From UBA7396 sp047637875 (GTDB lineage Bacteria; Patescibacteriota; Gracilibacteria; BD1-5; UBA6164), in contig JBLJBH010000032.1 of assembly GCA_047637875.1 (NCBI GenBank), positions 1 through 64,000 of the forward strand: a DNA stretch of 64,000 nucleotides, in the 5' to 3' direction. Shown piece after piece: positions 43,371 through 53,692 of this stretch. The position numbers were made by a program, and so were the translations under genes. The notes under the pieces are model-generated. The model worked only from the letters and a program-made list of their open reading frames with translations, did not search any database and was not told the origin of the DNA. Positions within the stretch are counted from its first letter, which is position 1, and each line of letters starts with the position of its first letter.

Positions 43371-44600
43371 TGTTAAATATTCAACTACATTCACAAACTG
43401 CACATCACTATAATTTTTTAAAATATTTTCATTTAATACATTTTGGAAATAAATGAGTACTTTTTTTCACTCTACTGATTGAAAAACATCGAGTTCTCTT
43501 TTGTAATTTTCTAAATTTAACTCATACACTACTTGAATATGAGTATTTTTAGATTCTATAAAAAAATCAATTTCTTTTTTTCCTCTCTCAAAATAAATAT
43601 TTGAATTACTTTTATAAAGATGCATATATATGAGATTTTCTAGTTTTTTTCATAAATCGTGCTCTTTAAAAAGATGAGAAAATCACCAATCCAATAAAAA
43701 CACTTTTACACTTCCATTTGGAGTGAAAAAATTATGAAGCTTTTTTACGAAAAAAATATTTTCTAAATATTCTAAATAATTATACAAAGTATTTTTTGAT
43801 ACTTCAATATTTTGACTCTTTAATTCATTAAATATTTTACTTATATTGAAATCTTTTGTGTTTGATAAAACAACTTTTTTAATCAAATATTTTAAAACAT
43901 ATTCATTTGATATACTGTACCTTTGTTTGAGATCTTTATAAATAATGATATCCATATAATTTTGCAAAATAGAAAGTTTGAGATTTTCGTTTCTCGCAAG
44001 CGCGATTTCTGGATAACTTCCATAATTCAGATATGACATAAACATATTATTTATCACTCATTTCTGTTTTATAGTCATATGTGGATATGGAATAAAATTT
44101 TGAAAAGATACGTACTCTCAAAAACTTAAAGGAAAAATCTTGTATTCAATATTTCTTCAAGAAAAATGAGTCGAAAGTTCGCTGGAAAGCATTTTTGAAT
44201 TACTTCCAGACATAAATACTTTATATCATTTATTAAAAAGTTTTAGTACTCATTGCCTAAAATTTGAAACTTCTTGGATTTCATCAAATATAAAAAATGG
44301 TTCTAAATTTGGATATAAATCATAAAAATTTTGGAGTAATGTATCAAAATCAAATTCTTGTCACACATACTCACTAAAATCAAAAAATACTACTTGATCA
44401 TAACTCAGTTCTCAAGAAAATACCAAGGATTTAATAACTTGAAACATATAAAAAGTTTTTCCAGCTCTTCTTGGTCAGATAAAAGAAATTATTTTATTGA
44501 GATTTAAAACTTCATAATCAAATTTTATCTCTCTTTGTATGAGCTCAAGATTTTTTATATATTCTTGATTTTCAATAATTTGTTCTTTAAAAGTATTCAT
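43368..44600 (-). CDS. AAA ATPase with DUF4143 domain
   Basis: 410 residues. Walker A IGPRRAGKTFYMFQ (about residues 42-50, GPRRAGKT), Walker B FFIFDEIQE and sensor VFMSGSNSKMLSSE are followed by the DUF4143 region with FLLDWGFSHLF and a nuclease-like end IYFERGKKEIDFFIE. This class is common in host-associated and archaeal genomes, function unsettled. No partner gene is adjacent. Confidence 0.88.
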
Positions 44601-44685
44601 AGGGATGTTTTATTAAAAAATACACCTATATAATAGGGATATTTTTTAATAAAACAAGTTTTTTTAGAAAAATTTGAATATTTTA

Positions 44686-45570
44686 TTAAATCTTACAAAA
44701 ATCCCTATTACTATCATCAAAAGGATCAAGATGAATATTTATTTGAGCATTTGGAATAATCTTAGTGATTTGAAATTCAATTTTATCTCAAACACTATGA
44801 GCATCAAGAAGTTTAATTTCTTTATCAAAAACCAAATGGAAATCAACAAAAATATCATTTCAAGATTTTCTTGTTTTTAAATAATGATACCCTGTTATTC
44901 TTTTATCAGCATTTTCAATAATATGAGTAATTTGACTAATCATCTCATCATCTATTTTTCTATCCATTAACATATGAAAACCTTCCAAAACAATTTCTTT
45001 ACTCGAAAGTAATATATAAGCTCAAATCATAATAGAAATCACCGCATCAAGTATATGAAATCCAGTAATTTTTATCAAAATAAGTGATACAATAATTCAA
45101 ACATTGGTAAATAAATCCGTTTTATAATGTAAAATATCAGCTTTTAAAGTCAAATGATTAGTTTCTTTCCCTACTTTTACCAAATAAAAAACTAAAAAAC
45201 CAGTGATAATTATAGAAACCATCATCACATAAATAGAAATATCAATATCTGAAATTCATTTTTTTTCAATAATTTTCTGTATTGCAAAATAAATAAGCAT
45301 CATTCAAGATAATCAAACTATTGCTCATTCTAAAACAGCTCCAATTCACTGAATTTTTCCATGTCAGTAATTATAATTTTCATCTACTTGAGAAGAACTT
45401 CTATTGAGAATATACAAATTAAAAAGTGAAATAAAAAAATCTAAAAGCGAATCAAGCGCTGATGCTAAAACAGCCAAGCTTCATGAAATAATTCATGTTA
45501 CCACTTTAATAATCACTAAAACAAGAGCCGTAACATTTGCTAAAATAATCGCTTTTTTTACTTTTTCCAT
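44686..45570 (-). CDS. Cation diffusion facilitator transporter
   Basis: 294 residues with six membrane helices and a C-terminal cytoplasmic domain. Metal sites: ALDSLLDFFISLF in helix 2 and LKADILHYKTDLFTN in helix 5 (Asp and His of the DxxxD/HxxxD type). The GHGKIQGIGAVLEG segment is the family hallmark. Exports zinc or a related divalent metal by proton antiport. Confidence 0.92.
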
Positions 45571-45647
45571 ACAGATAAATTATTTTTAATATGTTTTTAG
45601 TATAAAAAAATAATTTAAAAATCAAACTTATACATTTTTTGCAAAAT

Positions 45648-45690
45648 AAATAAACATATGATAAAATAAACATATGATAAAATAAACAAA
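45648..45690. repeat. Short AT-rich tandem repeat
   Basis: ATAAACATATGATAAA occurs twice in tandem in the leader of the GGDEF-like gene. Confidence 0.6.
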
Positions 45691-45695
45691 CAAAT

Positions 45696-47705
45696 ATGGC
45701 TTTAAATTCTAGAACTTACATTCCCGAGTCAAGAACCAACTCTCAATTTATATGAATGAGTTTTCAAGAGAAGTTTAGCAGAGAAATAACTTCTGTTTTA
45801 TCTCATTCACAAAAAAATAATTATAAATTACCAAATGAAACTTTAGCTTGATTTTCAGATGAAGAATTTATACAATTTTTAATAAAAAAAGAAATTTCTG
45901 AACTTAATATCAGTTTATTAAATTGAACAAATAAAGAAAGATTAAATCGTATTTTAACTGGAAATTTTCCATTACTTGAGATTTCAAGACTGGTTTCTTG
46001 AGATAAATTATTAAATGTAAATATCTCTTGAATTAAACAAATAAATGATATTGCTGGAGCTGATTTTTGTGATAAAGTAATATTAAAATTTAAAGAAATA
46101 CTAAGAAGTCAATTTACAAAATCTTCTAAAAACTCCACTCACAAATGAAGAATTGTAAAAGATGATTATAAAAATATAACTTTTGAAACTAGAAGTAAAA
46201 ATCCTCTTGAAAATATTTTTTGAGAAATAAATTCTAAACAAGAAATTATTCAAATTATTTTGAGTGCTTTGGAAAAAGATATTCAAAATAATGCAAGAAA
46301 TATTTTACAAAATCAAATACAAAACTGACATCTTACATTTACTTCACAAACACATTTTGAAGAACTTATTACACAAGAAGTTGAGAAAACAAAATTTGTT
46401 ATTTTAAAATATTTTGATTTTTGAGTTTGAGAAAGTATTATTCCAGAAAATGCTCAAGATATAGAAAAACTGGATGCTATCAGGCAAGCTGAAATTTCAA
46501 GCAGACCTGAAAATGTAAAAAATGATACCATTTCTTTAAAAAAATATTCTTCTCACGAAATACTTTGAAATCTAGGAAATGCACTCCAAATAGAAGCAGA
46601 AATTATAGAAAAATTTAAAGGAAAAAAATTTAGTTTTGACCAAGTTGATTATAATATCGTATTTTATAAAAATGAAACTGCATTTCTTTCAACAGAAAGT
46701 TTAAGATATGTCAGAAAATATCCTGATAAAATCACACCAAAAGAATTCAGTGAGATGTTGCAATTATATTTAAAAAGTCTCAATTCTTCTCTTGATTTTA
46801 TCTCTCCAGTAAAAGACGAACTCAAAAATGGATGAAATGAATTTGAACTGGCAAGACATATAGATGGACAAATAAAATCTTGAACTCTCCATACTCATTT
46901 TCTTACTCATAGTTATAAATGATGACTCACAAAAACTGCTTTTTTTGAAAGTGTTCAAGGGAAAAATGGAGTAAAAGTTTTTATTGATATCAAAGATATG
47001 TGAATTGATAATTTAATGGATTTTAACTTAAGAGCCAAACAAATAATCAAACTCAGTCAAGATTTACAAGCATGAAAAATTGATCAAAAAACTTTTGAGG
47101 AAAAACAAGCAAAAATACTTTTAGAATCAGGAAAAAGTGTCAGTGATAAATTTATAGAAATCCAAAGAAGAATACAATCACAATATCCAAATGCATTTAT
47201 AAGTTTTGGTGGAGATGAAATATATTTATTTATTGAAAATATTGATACTCAAGCATCTGAAAATCTTAATAGAAATCTCACTCATATATTCAGTGCCACC
47301 AATCAAAAAGCAAGGATTGTTATTGATACTACTCAAAAAACTCTTGATAGTAGAGGAAATTTTTCTCAATTAGAAAAAATTACTAAACTCAATAAAATAC
47401 TGGAAGAAACCATAGAAAAACAACTCACAAAAAAGTGAATCAGTTTACCATGAAATATTCCAGAAAATACTTATATAAGAATACATGAAAATTTAAGAAA
47501 AAAGTTATTATCTTCTGACTTTCATATGGATGATTTTTTTGCAGAAGTAAAAGATATTATTGCACAAAAAAATTTAATTGATGGAGGAAATAAACAAATA
47601 CAACTCTGAAAAACTACTTCTGGAATAGATATTTATCTCAAAAAAGATTCTAACAACGAAATAGAAATTTATCTAACTAATACCCATTTATGAGCGAAGA
47701 AATAA
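45696..47705 (+). CDS. GGDEF-like domain protein, 669 aa
   Basis: Residues 95-140 read as a first half-domain of nucleotide-cyclase type (ISGIKQINDIAGADFCDKVI). A second region has VFIDIKDMGIDNLMDFNLRA, and about 80 residues later ISFGGDEIYLFIEN with the GGDE turn at residues 505-508, so it resembles a degenerate GGDEF or Cas10-like cyclase domain. Linkers are helical and charged. Without the full RxxD site or Mg ligands one cannot claim c-di-GMP synthesis. It overlaps the next gene. Confidence 0.65.
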
Positions 47706-48220
47706 AAAAATTTACAAATAAACTAAAAAATAGTGAAACTTTTCAAGCAAAAGTAGCTATTTGACATATACTTATTGCCAAAGTTTTTTTAGATGTATAT
47801 TTTGAAAAATATTATATAAATTTTGTAAATAATGGTGAATTTGATGAAAATGCTTTTTTAAAAAGTGTTTGATATATAGATATAATGCTCAATGGCGAAA
47901 ATTATACTGATAGATATACTTCGTTTGAAGATATGCAAGATGTAATTGTTGAAATTTTAGCTGAAAATGAAAAAATTCCTCTCAATCTCAGACAGTCAAT
48001 AATCTCAGATTTAAATAACATTATCTGAAAAAAAGATGAATATGGAAATGAAATTGCTGCTCCTTATAGTTTAAATTTTGAAAAAAATAAACTCCTCAAT
48101 CAAAAAGTAAAAAAAGCGATAGAAGATTTTTTAGAAAGCGAAAAAATAAAGTTAAGAAATTTACTTATAAAATGAGTAAGAAGCTCTTTTTTAAGAAAAG
48201 TAAAAGCAGTGTTATGATAA
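47690..48220 (+). CDS. Hypothetical protein, 176 aa
   Basis: An all-helical, charged protein that overlaps the end of the GGDEF-like gene by 16 bases, so the two are translationally coupled. No family recognised. No signal peptide or membrane segment. Confidence 0.65.
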
Positions 48221-48252
48221 AAATAAGAAACTTTTCAAGTTTCTTATTTTTG
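48219..48252. terminator. Bidirectional terminator
   Basis: AAATAAGAAAC and GTTTCTTATTT between convergent genes. Confidence 0.8.
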
Positions 48253-48264
48253 ACTATTCATAAT

Positions 48265-48621
48265 TTAATTTTTATCAACTATATCTCAAACTTTACCAGA
48301 AAAATTTACAATTTCAGCTGTAATTTTCACTCAAGTTTCTCTCTCTTGAATTTGTTTCCATAATTCTTCTCAAGACCTATCTTTTATAAGTCATGCATCT
48401 TCTAAAACATGATAAAGTCTCGTTGCTTCATTCATTTTTATTCAACTTTTTTCTTCACCATTTTCAAAGTAATCTATATATTTTCTCATAGAGTCTTTTA
48501 ATGGATGATTATCTCTTAAATTAGTATAAACAAATTTAAGTTGATTTAAGAATTTTTCCATCCTATCTTTATTGGAATCAATAATAATATCTAATTGTTT
48601 TAAAACTTCATCATATGACAT
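48265..48621 (-). CDS. Duplicated hypothetical protein, copy 1 (118 aa)
   Basis: MSYDEVLKQLDIIID then KFLNQLKFVYTNLRDNHPLK, HVLEDAGLIKDRSGEELWKQ and the end AEIVNFSGKVGDIVDKN. It is closely similar to the gene at 49160 from residue 23 onward. Helical and soluble. Family unknown. The start overlaps the region of the fragment upstream. Confidence 0.65.
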
Positions 48622-48622
48622 A

Positions 48623-49111
48623 CTATTTTTTCTTTAATAATAAAATTTTTTCTTTAATATCTTTTATTTGTATAACATTACCTTCCGTTATTAAAAATCA
48701 TTTTCAAGCATTAAAATTTACTTGCTTTCAGATTGAAGATACACCGTTGATTACCATTTCATTAAATTCCTTTAAATTCCCGGGATGTGCTATCGTATAA
48801 TCAAGCATATTATTTATATTTCAAAGTCTTGCTTCTATCCATAAATTTGCTTTTTTGTTTAAACTTTCAACTATAAATCTATCTTTTGGGTCAAAATCTT
48901 TTAGTATTGCTTGTAAATTTCTTGATTTATCTCATATCATATCTATTTCATATTTTGAGACTTCAAACATTTTTAAGTATGGTACTTTTCATGGAACTGC
49001 ATCGTTTAAAGCTCATAATTCTGGAGTACGTGGAACATTTACTTCAACTTTATCAACTTTTCTAAATAAGTTCAATCATTTTAATCATTTTCCAAAAATT
49101 CACAAGCCGTA
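48623..49111 (-). pseudogene. 5'-truncated second copy of the 49522 gene
   Basis: From 48756 to 49108 the DNA is nearly identical to 49670-50022 (offset 914 bases). Immediately upstream the frame reaches TAA at 49112-49114, so about 165 residues of the N-terminal part are missing. The C-terminus differs from the intact copy and ends KEKILLLKKK. It may be a leftover of a tandem duplication, or it may use TTG at 49105. Confidence 0.7.
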
Positions 49112-49132
49112 TTATTTTTGCTATTGAAACTA

Positions 49133-49161
49133 AAAATGAGTGATAATCACTCAGTTTTTTT
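49133..49161 (-). terminator. Hairpin terminator in the duplicated region
   Basis: AACTGAGTGATTATCACTCATT on the minus strand, with T and A tracts on each side. Confidence 0.75.
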
Positions 49162-49510
49162 ATTTCCCATCAACTATATCTCAAACTTTACCAGAAAAAT
49201 TTACAATTTCAGCTGTAATTTTTTCTCAAGTTTCTCTCTCTTGAATTTGTTTCCATAATTCTTCTCAAGATTTGTCTTTTATAAGTCAAGCATCTTCTAA
49301 AATATGATAAAGTCTAATTGCTTCATTTGTTTTTATTCAACTTTTTTCTTCTCAATTTTCAAAGTAATCTATATATTTTCTCATAGATTCTTTTAATGGA
49401 TGATTGTCTCTTAAATTAGTATAAACTAATTTTAATTGATTTAAGAATTTTTGTTGTCATTCTTCTTTAGAAGCTATGAATGCTTCAATTTCTGATAAAT
49501 CATATGTCAT
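49160..49510 (-). CDS. Duplicated hypothetical protein, copy 2 (116 aa)
   Basis: MTYDLSEIEAFIASKEEWQQ, then KFLNQLKLVYTNLRDNHPLK and the shared end VNFSGKVGDIVDGK. Paralogue of the gene at 48265; the first 22 residues differ. It follows the intact 311-aa gene by 11 bases, as in an operon. Confidence 0.65.
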
Positions 49511-49521
49511 AATTCAAATTG

Positions 49522-50457
49522 TTAATTTTTATTTTTAGATTCAAGTTGTTTAACTTTATTTAATACCATTTTATTCAATTTATTATTTCATTCTGTTAAA
49601 TTTAAATGTCATTTTTTTTCTAATTCATAGAATTGACTAAATAGTTTTTTATAACCCCCTTCAACAACCATCTCATTAAACTCCTTTAAATTCCCGGGAT
49701 GTGCTATCGTATAATCAAGCATATTATTTATATTTCAAAGTCTTGCTTCTATCCATAAATTTGCTTTTTTGTTTAAACTTTCAACTATAAATCTATCTTT
49801 TGGGTCAAAATCTTTTAGTATTGCTTGTAAATTTCTTGATTTATCTCATATCATATCTATTTCATATTTTGAGACTTCAAACATTTTTAAGTATGGTACT
49901 TTTCATGGAACTGCATCGTTTAAAGCTCATAATTCTGGAGTACGTGGAACATTTACTTCAACTTTATCAACTTTTCTAAATAAGTTCAATCATTTTAATC
50001 ATTTCCCAAAAATTCACAAGCCATATCATCAAATTATAACTCATCACTCATAAGGTTTTTGTAATATATCTGTTAAATTACTTATTTCATCTTTTAGACT
50101 TTTTAAAAATTCTAATATTCCTGAAATACTCAGTAATTCTTTTAGACTTTCTACAAATTTTTCTATTCACATTTCTATAATTTGTTTGACTGCTTCTATA
50201 TTATTTATAATAAGTCCATCCACAAATCATTTTACAAATTTTTTAATATCTGTATTTTCTGCTAGTTCAAAATTTATTCAAAGTTTGTCATATAAAGCAA
50301 GTTTTGTATCTTGAATAAGTTTTTCATTACTCAAGGCTTCTTTAGTTTCAGCTTTTATTTTTTCTTTTTCTTCTTGTTTTAATCTCAATTTTTCTGAATC
50401 ATCTTTTTTTATTTCTACTTTATTTGTATTGGAGTTTCATATTTGTATTTGTTCCAT
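49522..50457 (-). CDS. Hypothetical helical protein, 311 aa (intact copy)
   Basis: A Lys/Glu-rich N-terminus, two hydrophobic stretches (GGVIIGGYGLGIFGKGLKGL near residue 145) and a charged C-terminal half containing KMFEVSKYEIDMIGDKSRNL. The glycine-rich hydrophobic part may enter the membrane. Paralogue fragment at 48623. Function unknown. Confidence 0.65.
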
Positions 50458-50527
50458 AAAAAATTATTTATTTTTATTTTATTAATTGTATCACACTTTC
50501 ATTTTTATTGCAAAAAATGACCTAATA

Positions 50528-50561
50528 GCAAAAAAAAATGAAACTTTCGTTTCATTTTTTA
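50528..50561 (-). terminator. Terminator of tex
   Basis: AAAAATGAAAC and GTTTCATTTTT with a TTTC loop. Confidence 0.85.
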
Positions 50562-52718
50562 AACTCATCTCATACTGAGTTGTAATTTATTTTTTTCTGT
50601 ATCAATATCAGTAATCCTTACCTTTACTTTATCTCATACTTGAACTATATCCATAGGATTTTTTACAAAACTATCAGCCAATTGTGAAATATGCACCAGT
50701 CCATCATTTTTTTGTCAAACATCAACAAAAGCTCAAAAAGCAACCACATTTCTTACTACCCCATCAAGCACATCTCATACTTTTAAAGATTCAAAAGTCA
50801 CCGATTTTTTTGCTTTTGTATGAGTAGAAACAGTTCTTTTTTCTTTTCAAATATTTTTATATGCTTCCAAAATAAAATCTATTGTATCTTGGTTTACATC
50901 GGGATAGAGTTCTTTTGATTTTGTATCAACTTTTTTAATATTATTTTCAATTAAATATTTTGCCAGATCATATTGTTCTGGATGAATATCTGTATTATCA
51001 AGTGTTTCGCTACTTTCTGGAACTCTCAAAAATCAAATAGCTTGCTCATAAGCCTTTTCTCATAATACTTTTTGAAGTTCCTTTCTTGATTTATAAGGTC
51101 TATTATTATAAATCTTTTTTGCTTGTCTTTTATCTATTCAAGAAATATGACTTAAAAGATAAATTGAAGCTGTATTTACATTTATACCTACTTGGTTTAC
51201 ACTATCCTCAACTACATACCCAAGTTTTTCTTCTAGTTTTTTTTCTGGCATATCGTGTTGATACATACCAACTCCGATACTTCCAACTGGAACTTTTACC
51301 AGTTCTGATAATGGATCTATATATCTTCTTCAAATAGAAATAGTTCCTCTGTCTAAACTATCCAAATCTGGAAATTCTTCCCCGGCAACTTCTGAAGCAC
51401 TATACACAGAAGCTCATGATTCGTTTACGATAAAAATATCTCCAGAAAATAACTCTCCTACCAAAGCAGTCGTTTCATCACTTGCTGTTCAGTTTCAAAT
51501 AACCACTATATCAATTTTATTTTTTGAAAATATATCTTGTAATTTTGTTCTCGCATTTAATAATTCATGTAAAAATATTTTATCTAGTTTTATAGGATTT
51601 CATAAAGTATCTAAAATTGCCATTTTACATCAAGCTCTATATCCAGGATCAATAGCTAAAATAGTTTTTCCATATTCTGGTTTAGTCATGAGTAATGCAG
51701 ACAAATTTGTTTGAAAAGTTTTTATAGAATCATCTTCTCAAATTTCACTTAATTCTGATCTGATTTCATTTTCTACTGAAGAAAAAAGTGCATCGTATCA
51801 GATTTTAAATGCTATCTCAAGTTCTTCTATAAACTGACCTCTCAATTCTAAAAGTCTTGCGTATTTATTTTTTAATTTATCAAAAATAATCTCATCTTTT
51901 TCTATTTTTACTGTCAAAATTCAAAGATTTTCTCATCTATTTAATGCTAAAGTTTGATATGGCTTTATATAAGCTAACTTTGTTGAAAAATCAAAATATA
52001 TTTCAAATTTTTTAATTTGCTCTTTATCTTTTTCATTCAGTTTTTCAAGCATTTTATCTGATTTTTTATTTGAAGAAATCATTCCGTATTTTTGTAATTC
52101 TTCTATTAAAAGGTGTCTTAATTCTCCATTTGCTGAAATTTCTGCTCAAATTATTTCCAAACTTCCCTCTATTATTTCTTCTAAAGGAAATTGTTTAATT
52201 AATCCCTCCCCCTGCGGGTACTTCGCCTTTCTAAAAAGGGAGAAAAATTCTATTAATCTTCCTTTATTTTCTTCCTTCCCCAAAGGAAGTCCTTGAAACG
52301 GAGTAGAAAGGGATGGATTAGTTTTTAAAAAATCAGCCACCACTTGAAAACCTTTTTCGATGGCAATCATCGCTTTTGTTTTTTTCTTTGATTTATATGG
52401 TTTGTAGATTTCTTCTACTTCTTTTAAAGTTTTTGCATTTATTATATTCGCCATCAATTCTTCAGTCATCATCCCAACTTCTGTAATACCATTTATTGCC
52501 GTATTTTTAGCATTAAAGAGATTTTCTTCTTTCTTTTGTAAATCAATAATATCTCTGATTTGCGCTTCATCGAGATTCCCAGTTCTTTCTTTTCTATAAC
52601 GCGCAATAAAAGGAACCGTTGCTCATTCAGCCACGAGTTCTAAAACCACTTCTACTTGATAATTTTTAAAACCAAGATTTTCAGAAATAATGGCAACATA
52701 ATTTGGTGTTTCTAGCAT
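50559..52718 (-). CDS. tex: Tex-family S1 RNA-binding protein
   Basis: 719 residues. The N-terminal helical domain (LVAEGATVPFIARYRKERTG), the YqgF-like nuclease fold (TILAIDPGYRAGCKMAILD), the helix-hairpin-helix region with VNTASIYLLSHISGI, and a C-terminal S1 domain (VGDVLDGVVRNVVAFGAFVD) are all present. Roles in transcription and RNA metabolism are proposed for the family. An in-frame palindromic repeat (52198-52321) adds about 41 residues near residues 133-173, inside the N-terminal domain. Confidence 0.92.
52198..52321. repeat. Palindromic repeat inserted in frame in tex
   Basis: TAATCCCTCC at one end and GGATGGATTA at the other, with inner arms CTTCCTTT and AAAGGAAG. Related to the repeats at 11037 and 13825. 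It is translated as NPSLSTPFQGLPLGKEENKG and following residues. Confidence 0.75.
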
Positions 52719-52859
52719 ATAGATTAATAAAAAATAAATTGAGCCAAGTATATAAAAGTTTTTTAAAAAGTAAATTTTTATAAGTTTTTTTGCATTTTTA
52801 AAAAAAATATAATACAATTTGTTCAACAAAAATATATTTTATTTTTTAACTTTAATTAT

Positions 52860-53039
52860 ATGAATACTTGTTCAAGTCAAAAAAGTTGTTTAGATTGTAA
52901 TTTACATAAAGAATTAAAAAAATGAAAACCTGATATTGGTATGATTCATAATGTAATTGTAACTTGAGAAATAGAATCTTGTAGAAATTTAGCAACTGAA
53001 ATTTTACTAAAAGATATAAATAATAGAAAAAATTCATAA
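52860..53039 (+). CDS. Small cysteine-containing protein, 59 aa
   Basis: MNTCSSQKSCLDCNLHKELK carries four cysteines spaced like a small metal-binding knuckle. The rest is mixed. No family recognised. It has a full frame with one in-frame TGA-rich stretch and an A-rich leader, but no further support. Confidence 0.5.
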
Positions 53040-53075
53040 AAATTTGACATTTATAAAAATATAAATATAAGTAAC

Positions 53076-53385
53076 ATCTTCCAACAACAAACCAGGGAGA
53101 TGACCATGTTTGGCTTCGGTTTATGCCATTACATAGCTCGAACTCTCCTGGAATTGTCAAGGAGAGTTATTTCATCCGTAGTCGTTGTGCAGGATTTTCC
53201 CGCAATTACTGATTACGAGAGAAAAGTTCACGTGGGTGGGAAAGTATTTTTCTGCCGTCACCGAACCCGTTTGCTCCATCGTGGGCAAGGCACCGGTTTT
53301 GGTTAGGTAAGGAAAGAAGACTCCCTACCACGTGAGAGAACTACCTGCCCCGCTATAGAGAAATCTTTAGCGGGGCAAAACTTTG
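53076..53385 (+). ncRNA. Structured, GC-rich non-coding RNA of unknown class
   Basis: About 310 bases with clearly higher GC than the surrounding genome, as expected of structured RNA in an AT-rich genome. Local hairpins include AACTCTCCT/AGGAGAGTT (53139-53166), TTGCTC/GGGCAA and a final TGCCCCGCTA/TAGCGGGGCA. I find none of the expected conserved blocks of RNase P, tmRNA, SRP or 6S RNA. A 68-codon standard-code ORF inside it has codon use unlike any neighbour and is not believed. Confidence 0.65.
53346..53377 (+). terminator. Terminator stem of the ncRNA
   Basis: A ten-base-pair stem, TGCCCCGCTA and TAGCGGGGCA; the T tract is weak. Confidence 0.6.
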
Positions 53386-53449
53386 CTTAAAAAACTAATT
53401 AAAATATCAAATTATTTTTTGACTTATTTTGCTTTTTTCATATACTCTT

Positions 53450-53479
53450 ACTGCTTTTATTTTTTAAGAGCAGTTTTTT
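53450..53479 (+). terminator. Hairpin with T tract before tRNA-His
   Basis: ACTGCT and AGCAGT followed by TTTTTTA. Confidence 0.55.
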
Positions 53480-53487
53480 ATATTTAT

Positions 53488-53565
53488 GGTGCTCGTAGTT
53501 CAGTTGGTTAGAATGCCAGATTGTGACTCTGGAGGTCGAGGGTTCGAACCCCTTCGAGCACCCCA
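53488..53565 (+). tRNA. tRNA-His (GTG), CCA encoded
   Basis: Acceptor stem GTGCTCG/CGAGCAC with an extra G at -1 opposite C73, the identity feature of tRNA-His. Anticodon GTG lies in the loop of CCAGA/TCTGG, the T arm contains GGTTCGAACC, and the encoded CCA ends at 53565. Confidence 0.96.
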
Positions 53566-53590
53566 TTTATAAATAAATTTAAAAGCTATA

Positions 53591-53672
53591 TAGTGAAAAT
53601 TTGTTTTAATCATATTTTTACTACTTAACTTTTAAGTTACGGAATTCTGACTTAAGGATTTCACTATTTTAT
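53591..53672 (+). promoter_or_regulatory. Possible rpsA leader stem
   Basis: ATAGTGAAA near 53594 pairs with TTTCACTAT near 53659, followed by a T-rich tract 30 bases before the rpsA ATG. It may be an attenuator or a site for S1 autoregulation; unproven. Confidence 0.45.
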
Positions 53673-53692
53673 TTTTTAATTTATTTTGCATT

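Noticed and set aside
43368..44600. Defence-system ATPase
   Set aside because: The AAA+DUF4143 protein has no nuclease or restriction partner next to it, so a defence role is not supported.
52852..53160. 102-aa minus-strand ORF spanning the small Cys protein and the ncRNA start
   Set aside because: Antisense shadow with no family pattern, crossing a sharp change in composition.
53100..53306. 68-aa plus-strand ORF inside the GC-rich region
   Set aside because: Codon use and GC differ sharply from all genes, no TGA-glycine use, and it lies across strong RNA hairpins.
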